In this document: piece by piece, positions 1 to 5,784 of the stretch
Layout of the letters: each line of letters starts with the position of its first letter
Position numbering within the stretch: the stretch's first letter is position 1
The notes under the pieces: generated by a model
What the model saw: the letters and a program-made list of their open reading frames with translations, nothing else
Databases searched by the model: none
Told to the model about the DNA's origin: nothing
DNA from: CAYILC01 sp964364145
GTDB taxonomy: Bacteria; Patescibacteriota; Microgenomatia; UBA1400; UBA12028
Direction: 5' to 3'
Assembly (NCBI GenBank): GCA_964364145.1
Contig: CAYILC010000030.1
Coordinates: 1 to 10,866 of the forward strand
Length of the DNA: 10,866 nucleotides
Program-made: the position numbers and the translations under genes

Positions 1-516
1 GATCGGCAAACCATAGGTGTCGTAATACGCACGAACCAGATGATCCGATCCTGCTTTTGACGCCGAGTACGGGCTGTGCGGATTGTATGAGGTTGTTTCA
101 TTAAACTTCGCTGTTGATCCGAGTTCTAGCGACCCAAATACCTCATCCGTTGAGATATGATGAAAACGCTTCACTCCAAGTTTTTTTGCTACGTCCAATA
201 GCACTTGTGTTCCCAAAACATTTGTCCGCACAAAAGCTGATGGATCCATGATGGAACGGTCTACATGACTTTCCGCCGCAAAATGGATCACCGTATCGCA
301 ACCAGCCATTGCTTGCTCGACAATGGCGGGATTACAAATATCCCCCTTTATAAACTGGTATCTAGTATCTAGTTCTATAGATGCTAGGTTCCCCAGATTC
401 CCGGCATAAGTAAGCGCGTCAAGATTCACCACAGCATCATCGGGGTGTTTACCCATCCAGTACAGAATAAAATTTGCGCCGATGAACCCGGCGCCGCCGG
501 TAACAAGAAGTTTCAT
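1..516 (-). CDS. rfbB: dTDP-glucose 4,6-dehydratase (N-terminal 172 residues, cut by window edge)
   Basis: This short-chain dehydrogenase/reductase family enzyme converts dTDP-glucose to dTDP-4-keto-6-deoxyglucose, the entry step to dTDP-rhamnose and related deoxysugars, in the cytoplasm. The frame is open from the ATG at 516 to the window edge, giving about half of the usual ~320-350 residues. Visible landmarks are the NAD-binding glycine motif GGAGFIG (residues 7-13), the STDEV motif with the catalytic Thr-Asp-Glu (122-126), and the YxxxK dyad YSASK (150-154). HFAAESHVDRS (78-88) is also typical of RfbB. The ATG overlaps the TGA of the upstream small gene as ATGA, and AGAGGA lies about 5 nt before it, so translational coupling plus a Shine-Dalgarno site is likely. 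It lies downstream of an LCP glycopolymer transferase, which fits cell-surface polysaccharide synthesis. A related NDP-sugar epimerase is the only real alternative; the motif spacing favours RfbB. Confidence 0.93.
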   Translation of the reverse strand, partial: MKLLVTGGAGFIGANFILYWMGKHPDDAVVNLDALTYAGNLGNLASIELDTRYQFIKGDICNPAIVEQAMAGCDTVIHFAAESHVDRSIMDPSAFVRTNVLGTQVLLDVAKKLGVKRFHHISTDEVFGSLELGSTAKFNETTSYNPHSPYSASKAGSDHLVRAYYDTYGLPI

Positions 517-713
517 GGTTTCCTCTGCATGATAATCTGTTTTTCGAGTCTTTTCAAACGGATCAGTGTTCGATCATGATCTTTTTTGTACATTTCTGCA
601 GTCAATCCCCAGAGTAAAGACATGAGAATTATGGTAAGGACAAGCGCTCGGGTCACCCAAAGGTTCAAAGTGGTCTCACGATCCTCTGGTTTTGTAGGCT
701 TATTCATTGGCAT
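513..713 (-). CDS. Small single-pass membrane protein between LCP gene and rfbB
   Basis: This ORF of about 66 residues is not assignable to a named family. It has a short polar N-terminus (MPMNKPTKPEDRE), one hydrophobic segment (about residues 18-38, WVTRALVLTIILMSLLWGLTA) and a basic, helix-prone tail rich in Lys, Arg and Leu (EMYKKDHDRTLIRLKRLEKQ). That layout is like small bitopic scaffold or division proteins, but nothing specific supports such a role. Start choices are the ATGs at 731, 713 and 707. I prefer 713 because GAGGG lies 4 nt upstream; 731 would overlap the LCP gene by 32 nt. Its TGA overlaps the rfbB ATG, and its 5' end overlaps the LCP stop codon. It is therefore a coupled middle gene of a three-gene operon, and a role in envelope polymer assembly is inferred from position only. 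Confidence 0.65.
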   Translation of the reverse strand: MPMNKPTKPEDRETTLNLWVTRALVLTIILMSLLWGLTAEMYKKDHDRTLIRLKRLEKQIIMQRKP

Positions 714-1797
714 AGAACCCTCGTATCTCATCTCTCAACCCATTCCAAGTTGAGTCTACTGGAATGTACACCCATTGACCGCCATATTTTTTGACATCCG
801 GATGAAATAGCGTGCCTTTTTGTCCATATTCTTGTATGGAAATTGTCGCTTTCTTTATTTGAAGTGCAGTCATATTTTTTTTATTATTCATCAGTTGCTG
901 TCCTACATATTTTCCAATTGCGATAACTTGGTCGAACGGAATTGCTGAAGAAAACTCTGATCGATACAGCGCGTAGAGCTTACCCAAAACAGTCGGGTTT
1001 TTCAAAATGGCTGGATTCATCGCCTTAGACATCATCGCCAGCATAACCTTTTGTTGACGCATAATACGACCCTCGTCAGTCCCTTCGATACGATCTTTAC
1101 TGCGGCGCGATCGAATAAACACTAGTGCTCGTTCTCCGTTCATACGTTCATTACCTTGAGAAAACTGCACAGTTTCATACAACAATTTTGGGTCACGAAC
1201 TGTTGCGACATCTACTCCTGGTTTTGGAAACTGCTCGTCGGTAAAACTGCGATCAATCTGCACATCAACGCCACCCAAAGCATCAATAACCTTCGCCACC
1301 GTGTTGAGGTTGAGCACAACCACATACTGAATTGGAACACCTGTAATGTCTTGAATCACCGATTTTGGAAAAGCCGTTGGATCTTGCGGAGTTTTTTCGT
1401 ACCCATAGAAATAGAGCGCGTTTATCTTTGTCCTGTATTGATCAATCCAAAGATCTCTTGGCAAAGAAACCTGGGTTAATGCGAGTGTTTTGAGGTTGAG
1501 GCTTGTAAGAATGAGGCTATCGGTAAGAACATTTGCCTGACTATTATGTGTTGGCCGTCCTTTGAGCTGATCTGTACCTAAAATCAGTGCTGTTATGGTG
1601 TCGTTTGTTTGTTCGACTGAGATTTTCCAGTTTGAAATGATCTGCCGTTTTATTTCGAGTGCAGAGGTGCCTGCGGATTGTTCAAATGCATGGATATACT
1701 GTTTCACTTTTAGACCAGTCCGAACTCCTACAACTGCCATGCCAATGAAAACCAACAGCGCTGATACGGCGAAAAAACGCCTAAACGAAAACTTCAT
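700..1797 (-). CDS. LytR-CpsA-Psr (LCP) family cell-wall glycopolymer transferase
   Basis: LCP proteins transfer undecaprenyl-linked glycopolymers onto peptidoglycan or other acceptors at the outer face of the membrane. The protein has 365 residues. A signal-anchor helix lies at about residues 8-27 after a basic start (MKFSFRRFF). The LCP domain runs from about 65 to 255, with LTDSLILTSLN (91-101), the SLPRDLWI strand (111-118), INALY (125-129), ALGGVDVQI (173-181) and the Arg-rich block GERALVFIRSRRS followed by DEGRIMRQQ (221-249). The Asp of TDS and these Arg residues are the family's pyrophosphate and metal ligands. An ATG 17 codons upstream (1848) is open, but a TGGTATACT extended -10 lies between the two starts, so the ATG at 1797 is chosen; it would sit at or beside the transcription start. 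The next genes are a small membrane protein and rfbB. The acceptor and polymer cannot be told from the sequence. Confidence 0.92.
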   Translation of the reverse strand: MKFSFRRFFAVSALLVFIGMAVVGVRTGLKVKQYIHAFEQSAGTSALEIKRQIISNWKISVEQTNDTITALILGTDQLKGRPTHNSQANVLTDSLILTSLNLKTLALTQVSLPRDLWIDQYRTKINALYFYGYEKTPQDPTAFPKSVIQDITGVPIQYVVVLNLNTVAKVIDALGGVDVQIDRSFTDEQFPKPGVDVATVRDPKLLYETVQFSQGNERMNGERALVFIRSRRSKDRIEGTDEGRIMRQQKVMLAMMSKAMNPAILKNPTVLGKLYALYRSEFSSAIPFDQVIAIGKYVGQQLMNNKKNMTALQIKKATISIQEYGQKGTLFHPDVKKYGGQWVYIPVDSTWNGLRDEIRGFYANE

Positions 1798-1803
1798 GCA
1801 TTC

Positions 1804-1812
1804 AGTATACCA
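1804..1812 (-). promoter_or_regulatory. Extended -10 promoter of the LCP operon, apparently leaderless
   Basis: The minus strand reads TGGTATACT, an extended -10 (TG-N-TATACT). The hexamer ends 6 nt before the ATG at 1797, so a transcript starting about 7 nt downstream would begin at the start codon. No good -35 is visible, as is common for TGn promoters. It lies back to back with the plus-strand -10 at 1835-1840. No Shine-Dalgarno site lies between it and the start. Confidence 0.6.
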
Positions 1813-1834
1813 GAAAGTACTCTTAAATATGGAG

Positions 1835-1840
1835 TATAAT
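1835..1840 (+). promoter_or_regulatory. -10 box of the polyprenyl synthase gene
   Basis: A perfect TATAAT lies 10 nt before the ATG at 1851, predicting a 5' leader of about 4 nt. I see no convincing -35 in the 16-18 nt spacing window, which overlaps the divergent LCP promoter. The box overlaps an upstream in-frame ATG at 1839; if the promoter is used, that ATG is not transcribed and 1851 is the start. Confidence 0.5.
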
Positions 1841-1850
1841 GCGTTCAAAT

Positions 1851-2978
1851 ATGTCCGTTATTTCCTCGACTAAATCCTCAATCAATCCCTCCACCAGTGT
1901 TCCACATTTTTCACAAGAGTTGTCTCGCGTCGCAAACCTTGTTCAACAAGAGCTTCAAACGTTTTTTCAAGAACGATTGAAGTATGCAAAAACGCTAGAC
2001 TCAATTCATTTCAACACCGTTACCGCGTTGCAAGAAATGGTCCTTCGTGGTGGAAAACGGATTCGGCCATATCTATGCTGGTGCGGGTACAAATTGGCCG
2101 GTGGAACAGAAGACAAAAAAATCGTTCGTGTTGGGGCGGCAGTCGAGTTACTGCACAACTATTTGATGAACCTCGATGATATGGCAGACCGCGATACTGT
2201 GCGGCATGGCGGACCTACGCTTGAGGTTGTTTATGCGAAGTCGCTGTTTGCCCATTATCCCAAAGATACTCGTGAACATTATGCAAGAACATGGTCCGAG
2301 ATTGCCGGTGCCATTTTGAATACATATATTTACGAACTCATTCGAACTTCCGGTTTCTCATCGGACCAGATTGTTGAAAGTTTAGAAATCATCAATAAAC
2401 ACATGTTGGAAAAAACGGCGGTTGGATGGCAGATTCACATGATGCAGAATCATGAACCATTGTCTCAAGTTAAAGAAGAAAGATTTGAAAAAGGATTGCG
2501 CCTTGTTACAGCGCAATATACCTTTGTGAGTCCATTGCTTCTTGGGGTAATTTTTGCCGGAAAAAGATCAGTGTTTGAATCTGTATTAACGACATATGGC
2601 ACACACGTTGGTACAGCATTCCAAATTCAAGATGACATTCTTGGCCTTTTTGGACAAGCCGAGGAAACTGGTAAAGCGGTTGGAAACGACGTGCGCGAAG
2701 GAAAAAAGACATTGCTGATTCAATACGCATACCGACATTGCAACAAAGAAGATCAAACGTTTTTAGAAAAAATTGTTGGGTCGGCAATTACAGAACAAGA
2801 ACTTGAACGCGTGCAAGCGATTGTTCGAAAGTCTGGGTCTTTACAATACTCACAAGACAAGGCGAAAAAACACGTTGAGGATGGGGTTTCGGCAATTCAA
2901 TCGTTGCAAACAGGTGATGCGTTGATGAAACAACACCTTATTGAGGTTGCTCAGTTTGTGATTCAGCGGAAAGCGTAA
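1851..2978 (+). CDS. Polyprenyl (geranylgeranyl-type) diphosphate synthase
   Basis: This trans-isoprenyl diphosphate synthase condenses isopentenyl diphosphate onto an allylic primer in the cytoplasm, making prenyl lipids or carrier precursors. It has 375 residues, slightly long for the family because of a Ser-rich N-terminal extension of about 30. Landmarks are GGKRIRP (67-73), the first Asp-rich motif DDMAD (109-113) followed by RHGGP, and the second motif as QDDILG (260-265) followed by GKAVGND..EGKKTLL (274-289). The last Asp of the second DDxxD is Gly; this DDxxG form is a common variant in the family and not a sign of inactivity. The residue five before the first motif is Tyr104, and a bulky residue there is linked to product-length control, so a C15-C20 product is more likely than a very long chain; this is inference. 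An in-frame ATG at 1839 lies inside the -10 box, so 1851 is preferred. It is divergent from the LCP operon, suggesting shared envelope-lipid supply. Confidence 0.9.
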   Translation: MSVISSTKSSINPSTSVPHFSQELSRVANLVQQELQTFFQERLKYAKTLDSIHFNTVTALQEMVLRGGKRIRPYLCWCGYKLAGGTEDKKIVRVGAAVELLHNYLMNLDDMADRDTVRHGGPTLEVVYAKSLFAHYPKDTREHYARTWSEIAGAILNTYIYELIRTSGFSSDQIVESLEIINKHMLEKTAVGWQIHMMQNHEPLSQVKEERFEKGLRLVTAQYTFVSPLLLGVIFAGKRSVFESVLTTYGTHVGTAFQIQDDILGLFGQAEETGKAVGNDVREGKKTLLIQYAYRHCNKEDQTFLEKIVGSAITEQELERVQAIVRKSGSLQYSQDKAKKHVEDGVSAIQSLQTGDALMKQHLIEVAQFVIQRKA

Positions 2979-3007
2979 GTTATTCCCCCCTGTATTGCCT
3001 CACTCAT

Positions 3008-3145
3008 AATGTAACGATGCGTTTGTACTCATGTTGACTGTAATTTGTGCTCATCGAGGATATGTGACTTTTCTCGTTTTGAGACTAATCGATATCTTTG
3101 ACAGATTGTCTTGATTAATGATGCTTTTTCTCTCATAGTGAGCAT
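3008..3145 (-). pseudogene. Transposase N-terminal fragment, interrupted by TGA
   Basis: On the minus strand an ATG at 3145 opens a frame reading MLTMREKASLIKTICQRY, then RLVSKREKSHILDEHKLQST, then TGA at 3031-3029, then VQTHRYI. The series REK..LIK.I..RY...SK.EK..ILDE, followed after the stop by a helix-turn-helix-like segment, resembles the N-terminal DNA-binding region of DDE/integrase-type transposases common in CPR genomes. The TGA falls where family members usually carry Gly (T-G-x-x-R), one base change from GGA. The catalytic core is missing, so the gene is dead. A strong Shine-Dalgarno (AAGGAG, 5 nt before the ATG) is buried in a hairpin (3147-3172), an arrangement used by insertion sequences to block translation from read-through transcripts. 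Family assignment is from recall of the pattern only. Confidence 0.55.
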
Positions 3146-3146
3146 A

Positions 3147-3172
3147 TGTACTCCTTCTTGTTTTGGAGTACA
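3147..3172. repeat. Hairpin: 8-bp inverted repeat flanking a 10-nt loop
   Basis: TGTACTCC and GGAGTACA are perfect inverted arms around 10 nt. On the plus strand the stem is followed by TTTTCC, so it could weakly terminate transcription coming from the polyprenyl synthase gene. On the minus strand the right arm contains the AAGGAG Shine-Dalgarno of the transposase remnant, which would be sequestered. Both readings are possible; the second fits insertion-sequence biology better. Confidence 0.5.
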
Positions 3173-3235
3173 TTTTCCTATGAGGCAACGAATTAATTTG
3201 CGTTACATTTTAGATGAAGCAATGCGCCTTCCTGC

Positions 3236-3263
3236 TTGACGCTTTGTGGAACTTCGCTATGAT
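3236..3263 (+). promoter_or_regulatory. Promoter of the orphan gene
   Basis: TTGACG (3236-3241) and TATGAT (3258-3263) are separated by 16 nt, predicting a start near 3270 and a leader of about 18 nt. A second -10-like TATAAT at 3269-3274 lacks a matching -35. The promoter lies just outside the insertion-sequence remnant. Confidence 0.55.
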
Positions 3264-3278
3264 GCTAATATAATTTAT

Positions 3279-3282
3279 GGAG
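3279..3282 (+). promoter_or_regulatory. Shine-Dalgarno site fixing the orphan gene start
   Basis: GGAG lies 5 nt before the ATG at 3288. It favours that ATG over an in-frame GTG at 3246, which lies between the promoter's -35 and -10 and so would be upstream of the transcript start. Confidence 0.6.
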
Positions 3283-3287
3283 TGATT

Positions 3288-4613
3288 ATGGCAAAACGGG
3301 ATGTTGGTAGTGAAACGATTGTTCCAAATTGGGCTCCACCTGACTCGGTTCAATCATTCGAAATACAACTACGTAATCTTGTTTCAGATGAATCAGTAGC
3401 AGTACCACTCACCTTAGCAGATGGAACAAGAGTTTGGTACAAACGCGTTTTGAGTGAGATAGAAAAACGTGCAAAAATAGCTTTCGATGGGGGACACCAA
3501 TTCATGCCAGAAGTTACTCCCTTAACTTTAAGTGAAGCAGAAAAGTTGGTTTTTCAATTAAAAGATCAATACGAAAATTATCAAATTGCTTTTGATAATC
3601 ATGTCGCATCAACCCAATTCATTCTTGGTAGTTCTCGAGATGAGGAGCTTGTAGATAGGGAAGATACTGTAGTCCAGATGCTACAAAAAGAAGCAGATTC
3701 TTTCCCAGAGGCTTTATTTCCCATGATACATACTATGAAGCATAGTGATCAAGCTGATTTTATTAGTCAAATTAAAGGTCTTTCTCTGGAGGATATGCGG
3801 AAGAGTAATGACTCAAGAATAAAAACTATTGTTGAGAAACTATCTGACTTTCAAGAAAATCTTCAAGAATTTTACGGTACATATATTGAAGGATCTTTAA
3901 TGGGATTAGTGCCAGACTTAAAATTTTTTAGGGAAAGGGCTAATGTTGAATGTGGACTCATGTTCTCCCACAACATTGGGAGAGTAGTTAACAAGAAAGG
4001 TGATGGGAAAGTTTGTATTTATGATTTTGGTTCTCCACGTTTAGACATTTTACCTATCGAATCTAGGCAACGTCTCAGAAAATTAATAAATCAGAAGAAA
4101 AGGGCGGAGAAACCTGAATTGCCAATATTGATTATAAAAGAAACCCATAGATATAATGATAATTATATAGGTTATATTACCAAACAAGTAATTGCTCCTT
4201 GGTACAAAGATGCATTAGGGAAGGAACTTGCTATAAGTACTACAGATAAATCTGCATCACATGTCAGTTACGGTTCACCAGACAGCTATCTGCGGTTTTT
4301 GGGTTTAGTATTTCAAAAAGATCAAGGGTTTAATACGTTAGATAAACCGGATAAAGATGGGTTCAAAGAACCTACGATTCAGTCAGAACTTGGACAACCC
4401 ACTGATGTAATTAGCACTACAAATGGAAAGATAAAATGGGGACCTCAAAATTTATACTATGATTTAGATGTTTGGCGCAGATTAACTAATGCTCCAACAT
4501 ATGCTACTACAATCGAGCTTGAATTTGATATAAATGGAATATGTACGGAAATTAGTAGGTACTCACCAGAAATATATATGCACCCAACTTACCGTGATGA
4601 TAAACCTCTCTGA
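3288..4613 (+). CDS. Orphan protein of 441 residues, unknown function
   Basis: I do not recognise this protein. It is soluble-looking: no signal peptide, no membrane helix, mixed charge. The N-terminal third is helical and acidic. A central part (about 200-265) contains FYGTYIEGSLMGLVPDLKFF and an apparent beta segment with SHNIGRVVNKKGDGKVCIYDFGSPRLDILP; this is followed by a Lys/Arg-rich stretch (about 270-285). The C-terminal part includes YGSPDSYLRFLGLVF and ends in a mixed strand region. No nucleotide-binding loop, HTH, nuclease or protease signature could be identified. Codon use is unlike that of lon: many ATA, AGA and TTA codons, and a sampled 60-nt stretch (4141-4200) has about 25% GC against about 50% for one in lon (8041-8100). 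With the neighbouring insertion-sequence remnant, its own promoter and its Shine-Dalgarno start, it looks horizontally acquired. It ends 16 nt before the tail of the convergent neighbour. Confidence 0.8.
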   Translation: MAKRDVGSETIVPNWAPPDSVQSFEIQLRNLVSDESVAVPLTLADGTRVWYKRVLSEIEKRAKIAFDGGHQFMPEVTPLTLSEAEKLVFQLKDQYENYQIAFDNHVASTQFILGSSRDEELVDREDTVVQMLQKEADSFPEALFPMIHTMKHSDQADFISQIKGLSLEDMRKSNDSRIKTIVEKLSDFQENLQEFYGTYIEGSLMGLVPDLKFFRERANVECGLMFSHNIGRVVNKKGDGKVCIYDFGSPRLDILPIESRQRLRKLINQKKRAEKPELPILIIKETHRYNDNYIGYITKQVIAPWYKDALGKELAISTTDKSASHVSYGSPDSYLRFLGLVFQKDQGFNTLDKPDKDGFKEPTIQSELGQPTDVISTTNGKIKWGPQNLYYDLDVWRRLTNAPTYATTIELEFDINGICTEISRYSPEIYMHPTYRDDKPL

Positions 4614-4629
4614 AAAATAATGCCTGTAC

Positions 4630-5508
4630 TTAAATCTCTGTACAACTCTTACTCACCCCACAATAGAACCTTCTAAACAGTTGTCGCATCCATCCTAAAA
4701 ATCCTAATGATTGCTTTGGTTGCTGGATGACAACTGGAGTTGGTGTTGGAGATGGAGAGGTTAAAATCTGAAGTTTTGACGTTGGAGAAGGTAAAACAAG
4801 TTCTGGCTCCGTCACTCCCCCAAGTCCGCCTTTCGTTATAGCGGGTTGAACAGAAGCTTTCGGTGTTGCTGTACTTTTCGCACCGACTTGACGAACACCA
4901 AAATAGGCAACACGTGTGGTTTCATTTGCCATAACCTGCTGCATTTCCGTTGGTGTTATAACTTCCCATCCACCCTTGCCTTGAATGCGAACACGAATGA
5001 TGTCACCCGCATCCAAATTTGCAATGCGCCCACCTTCGCCATTTTTATCCGCATAGGTCATATATGGCCGCCAACTTTCGTCCTTATTGCGATCCCAGAG
5101 AACATCCCATCCTGCTCCCTGTTCATTGTTGTCACGAATGCCGTTTGCGTTGAGATCGTTGTATACCTGCACTATAAATCCTTGTCCTTGACGATCCTGG
5201 CACTGGTCATTGTTTGGATTGGAGTCCAATCGACAATACCCTTTTTGATCAGATGGACGACCATACGGCCAACACACCATGTTGGACAAACAGTCGCGAT
5301 TCTCGGTACAGGAACGATTGCAAACGGTTGCTACACTGTCGGTTGCGCGACCACGCAAATCCTTTGTTGAATCGAGGAAAAACACAAATACAAACAGCAT
5401 CACCGATAGAAAGAGCACCGCACCCAACATGCTAAGTTCTTGAGATCGGAACTTTTTCATCGAGGTTGTAGAAAGAATACGACGAACACGAAATGTAGGT
5501 TTTTTCAT
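4630..5508 (-). CDS. Membrane-anchored surface protein with Cys-rich and SdrD-B-like segments
   Basis: A predicted extracellular protein of 292 residues. A basic cytoplasmic N-terminus is followed by one helix (about 27-46, ending VFVFFLD), so it is a type II anchor rather than a cleaved signal. Residues 63-103 form a Cys-rich knot (C63, C67, C73, C79, C92, C103; CNRSCTENRDC then MVC) of a kind frequent in CPR surface proteins. Residues 112-205 resemble an SdrD B-like/Cna-B fold: VYNDLNANGIRDNNEQGAGW carries the Ca-binding-like DxNxNGxxDxxE loop. A Pro/Ser/Thr linker (about 210-262, including SPSPTPTP) leads to a short aromatic-basic tail (FLGWMRQLFRRFYCGVSKSC). GTG at 5514 is in frame; the ATG at 5508 is preferred as a normal start, although no well-spaced Shine-Dalgarno is visible. 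No clear promoter was found. An adhesive or structural role at the cell surface is inference. Confidence 0.8.
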   Translation of the reverse strand: MKKPTFRVRRILSTTSMKKFRSQELSMLGAVLFLSVMLFVFVFFLDSTKDLRGRATDSVATVCNRSCTENRDCLSNMVCWPYGRPSDQKGYCRLDSNPNNDQCQDRQGQGFIVQVYNDLNANGIRDNNEQGAGWDVLWDRNKDESWRPYMTYADKNGEGGRIANLDAGDIIRVRIQGKGGWEVITPTEMQQVMANETTRVAYFGVRQVGAKSTATPKASVQPAITKGGLGGVTEPELVLPSPTSKLQILTSPSPTPTPVVIQQPKQSLGFLGWMRQLFRRFYCGVSKSCTEI

Positions 5509-5561
5509 CTCCACTTAAAGGTAGCAGATATGGTCGAGAGAATGCAAGTGTTTGAATTAGA

Positions 5562-5705
5562 TTATGTTATAGATTTGATTCCACTATCTTGAAGCATTTC
5601 CATAATCGTCTCACCATCACGATGTAATAGTTCACTGTTTACAATAGCAACTTTCACACCTGCCGCAACATGCGGCCATATATCTCCTGTTAATATTCCG
5701 TTGAA
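5562..5705 (-). pseudogene. Degraded coding fragment between surface protein and fic
   Basis: In the 273-nt gap between neighbouring starts, the minus strand has an open frame of 47 codons bounded by TAA at 5706-5708 and TAA at 5562-5564. It reads protein-like, including GVKVAIVNSELLHRDGETI and MEMLQDSGIKSIT, but has no start codon near its beginning. In another frame an AGGAG Shine-Dalgarno precedes an ATG at 5679 that would encode only 15 residues with five cysteines (MAACCGRCESCYCKQ) before TGA at 5632. One reading is that a gene's original start and body are now in different frames, that is, a frameshifted remnant. Family unknown. Chance openness of a 47-codon frame is a real possibility. 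Confidence 0.3.
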
Positions 5706-5745
5706 TTATACGCTTTTTATACGGTAGAATCTCTAGATCACACAA

Positions 5746-5774
5746 TTGACACATCTTATATAACCTTATATAAT
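5746..5774 (+). promoter_or_regulatory. Near-perfect sigma70-type promoter of fic
   Basis: TTGACA (5746-5751) and TATAAT (5769-5774) match both consensus hexamers with the ideal 17-nt spacer. Transcription should start near 5781 and the ATG is at 5782, so the message is leaderless or has a one-base leader. The strongest promoter in the window. Confidence 0.85.
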
Positions 5775-5784
5775 CTTGTATATG
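5755..5784 (+). repeat. Three tandem decamers over the fic -10 box and start codon
   Basis: Three adjacent 10-bp units occupy 5755-5764, 5765-5774 and 5775-5784. The first two follow CTTATATAAY exactly and the third is CTTGTATATG, diverging at three positions. The second unit contains the -10 hexamer and the third ends in the ATG. A period of one helical turn over a strong promoter looks like an operator array. The C-terminal winged helix of the Fic protein is an obvious candidate ligand (inference). Confidence 0.5.

Larger units (their letters stand above)
2995..3209. mobile_element. Decayed insertion-sequence remnant or MITE-like element (boundaries approximate)
   Basis: The gap between the synthase stop and the orphan gene's start codon (2979-3287) holds inverted copies of several short words. 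AATGTAACG at 3008-3016 is inverted at 3201-3209, TTGCCTCA at 2995-3002 is inverted at 3181-3188, and TGTACTC at 3024-3030 is inverted at 3166-3172. Between them the minus strand carries a transposase N-terminus with a stop codon. This fits an internally deleted insertion sequence of roughly 200 bp. The inverted words do not nest in one consistent order, so rearrangement or two overlapping remnants are possible, and no clear target-site duplication was found. Confidence 0.5.

Noticed and set aside
3029..3031. TGA at a conserved Gly position could suggest a recoded genetic code (UGA = Gly, as in some CPR lineages).
   Set aside because: TGA ends the VanZ-like, lamin-tail, orphan and 66-residue genes at sensible positions, and large genes such as lon have no internal TGA. 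A dead transposase is the simpler reading.
3180..3239. A 19-codon plus-strand ORF just before the orphan gene, as a possible leader peptide.
   Set aside because: It lies upstream of the orphan gene's -10 box and overlaps its -35, inside the insertion-sequence remnant; no attenuator structure follows.
4614..4640. TGTAC...GTACA inverted repeat between the convergent orphan and surface-protein genes as a bidirectional terminator.
   Set aside because: The arms are only 5 bp with a long loop and no T-run; too weak to call.
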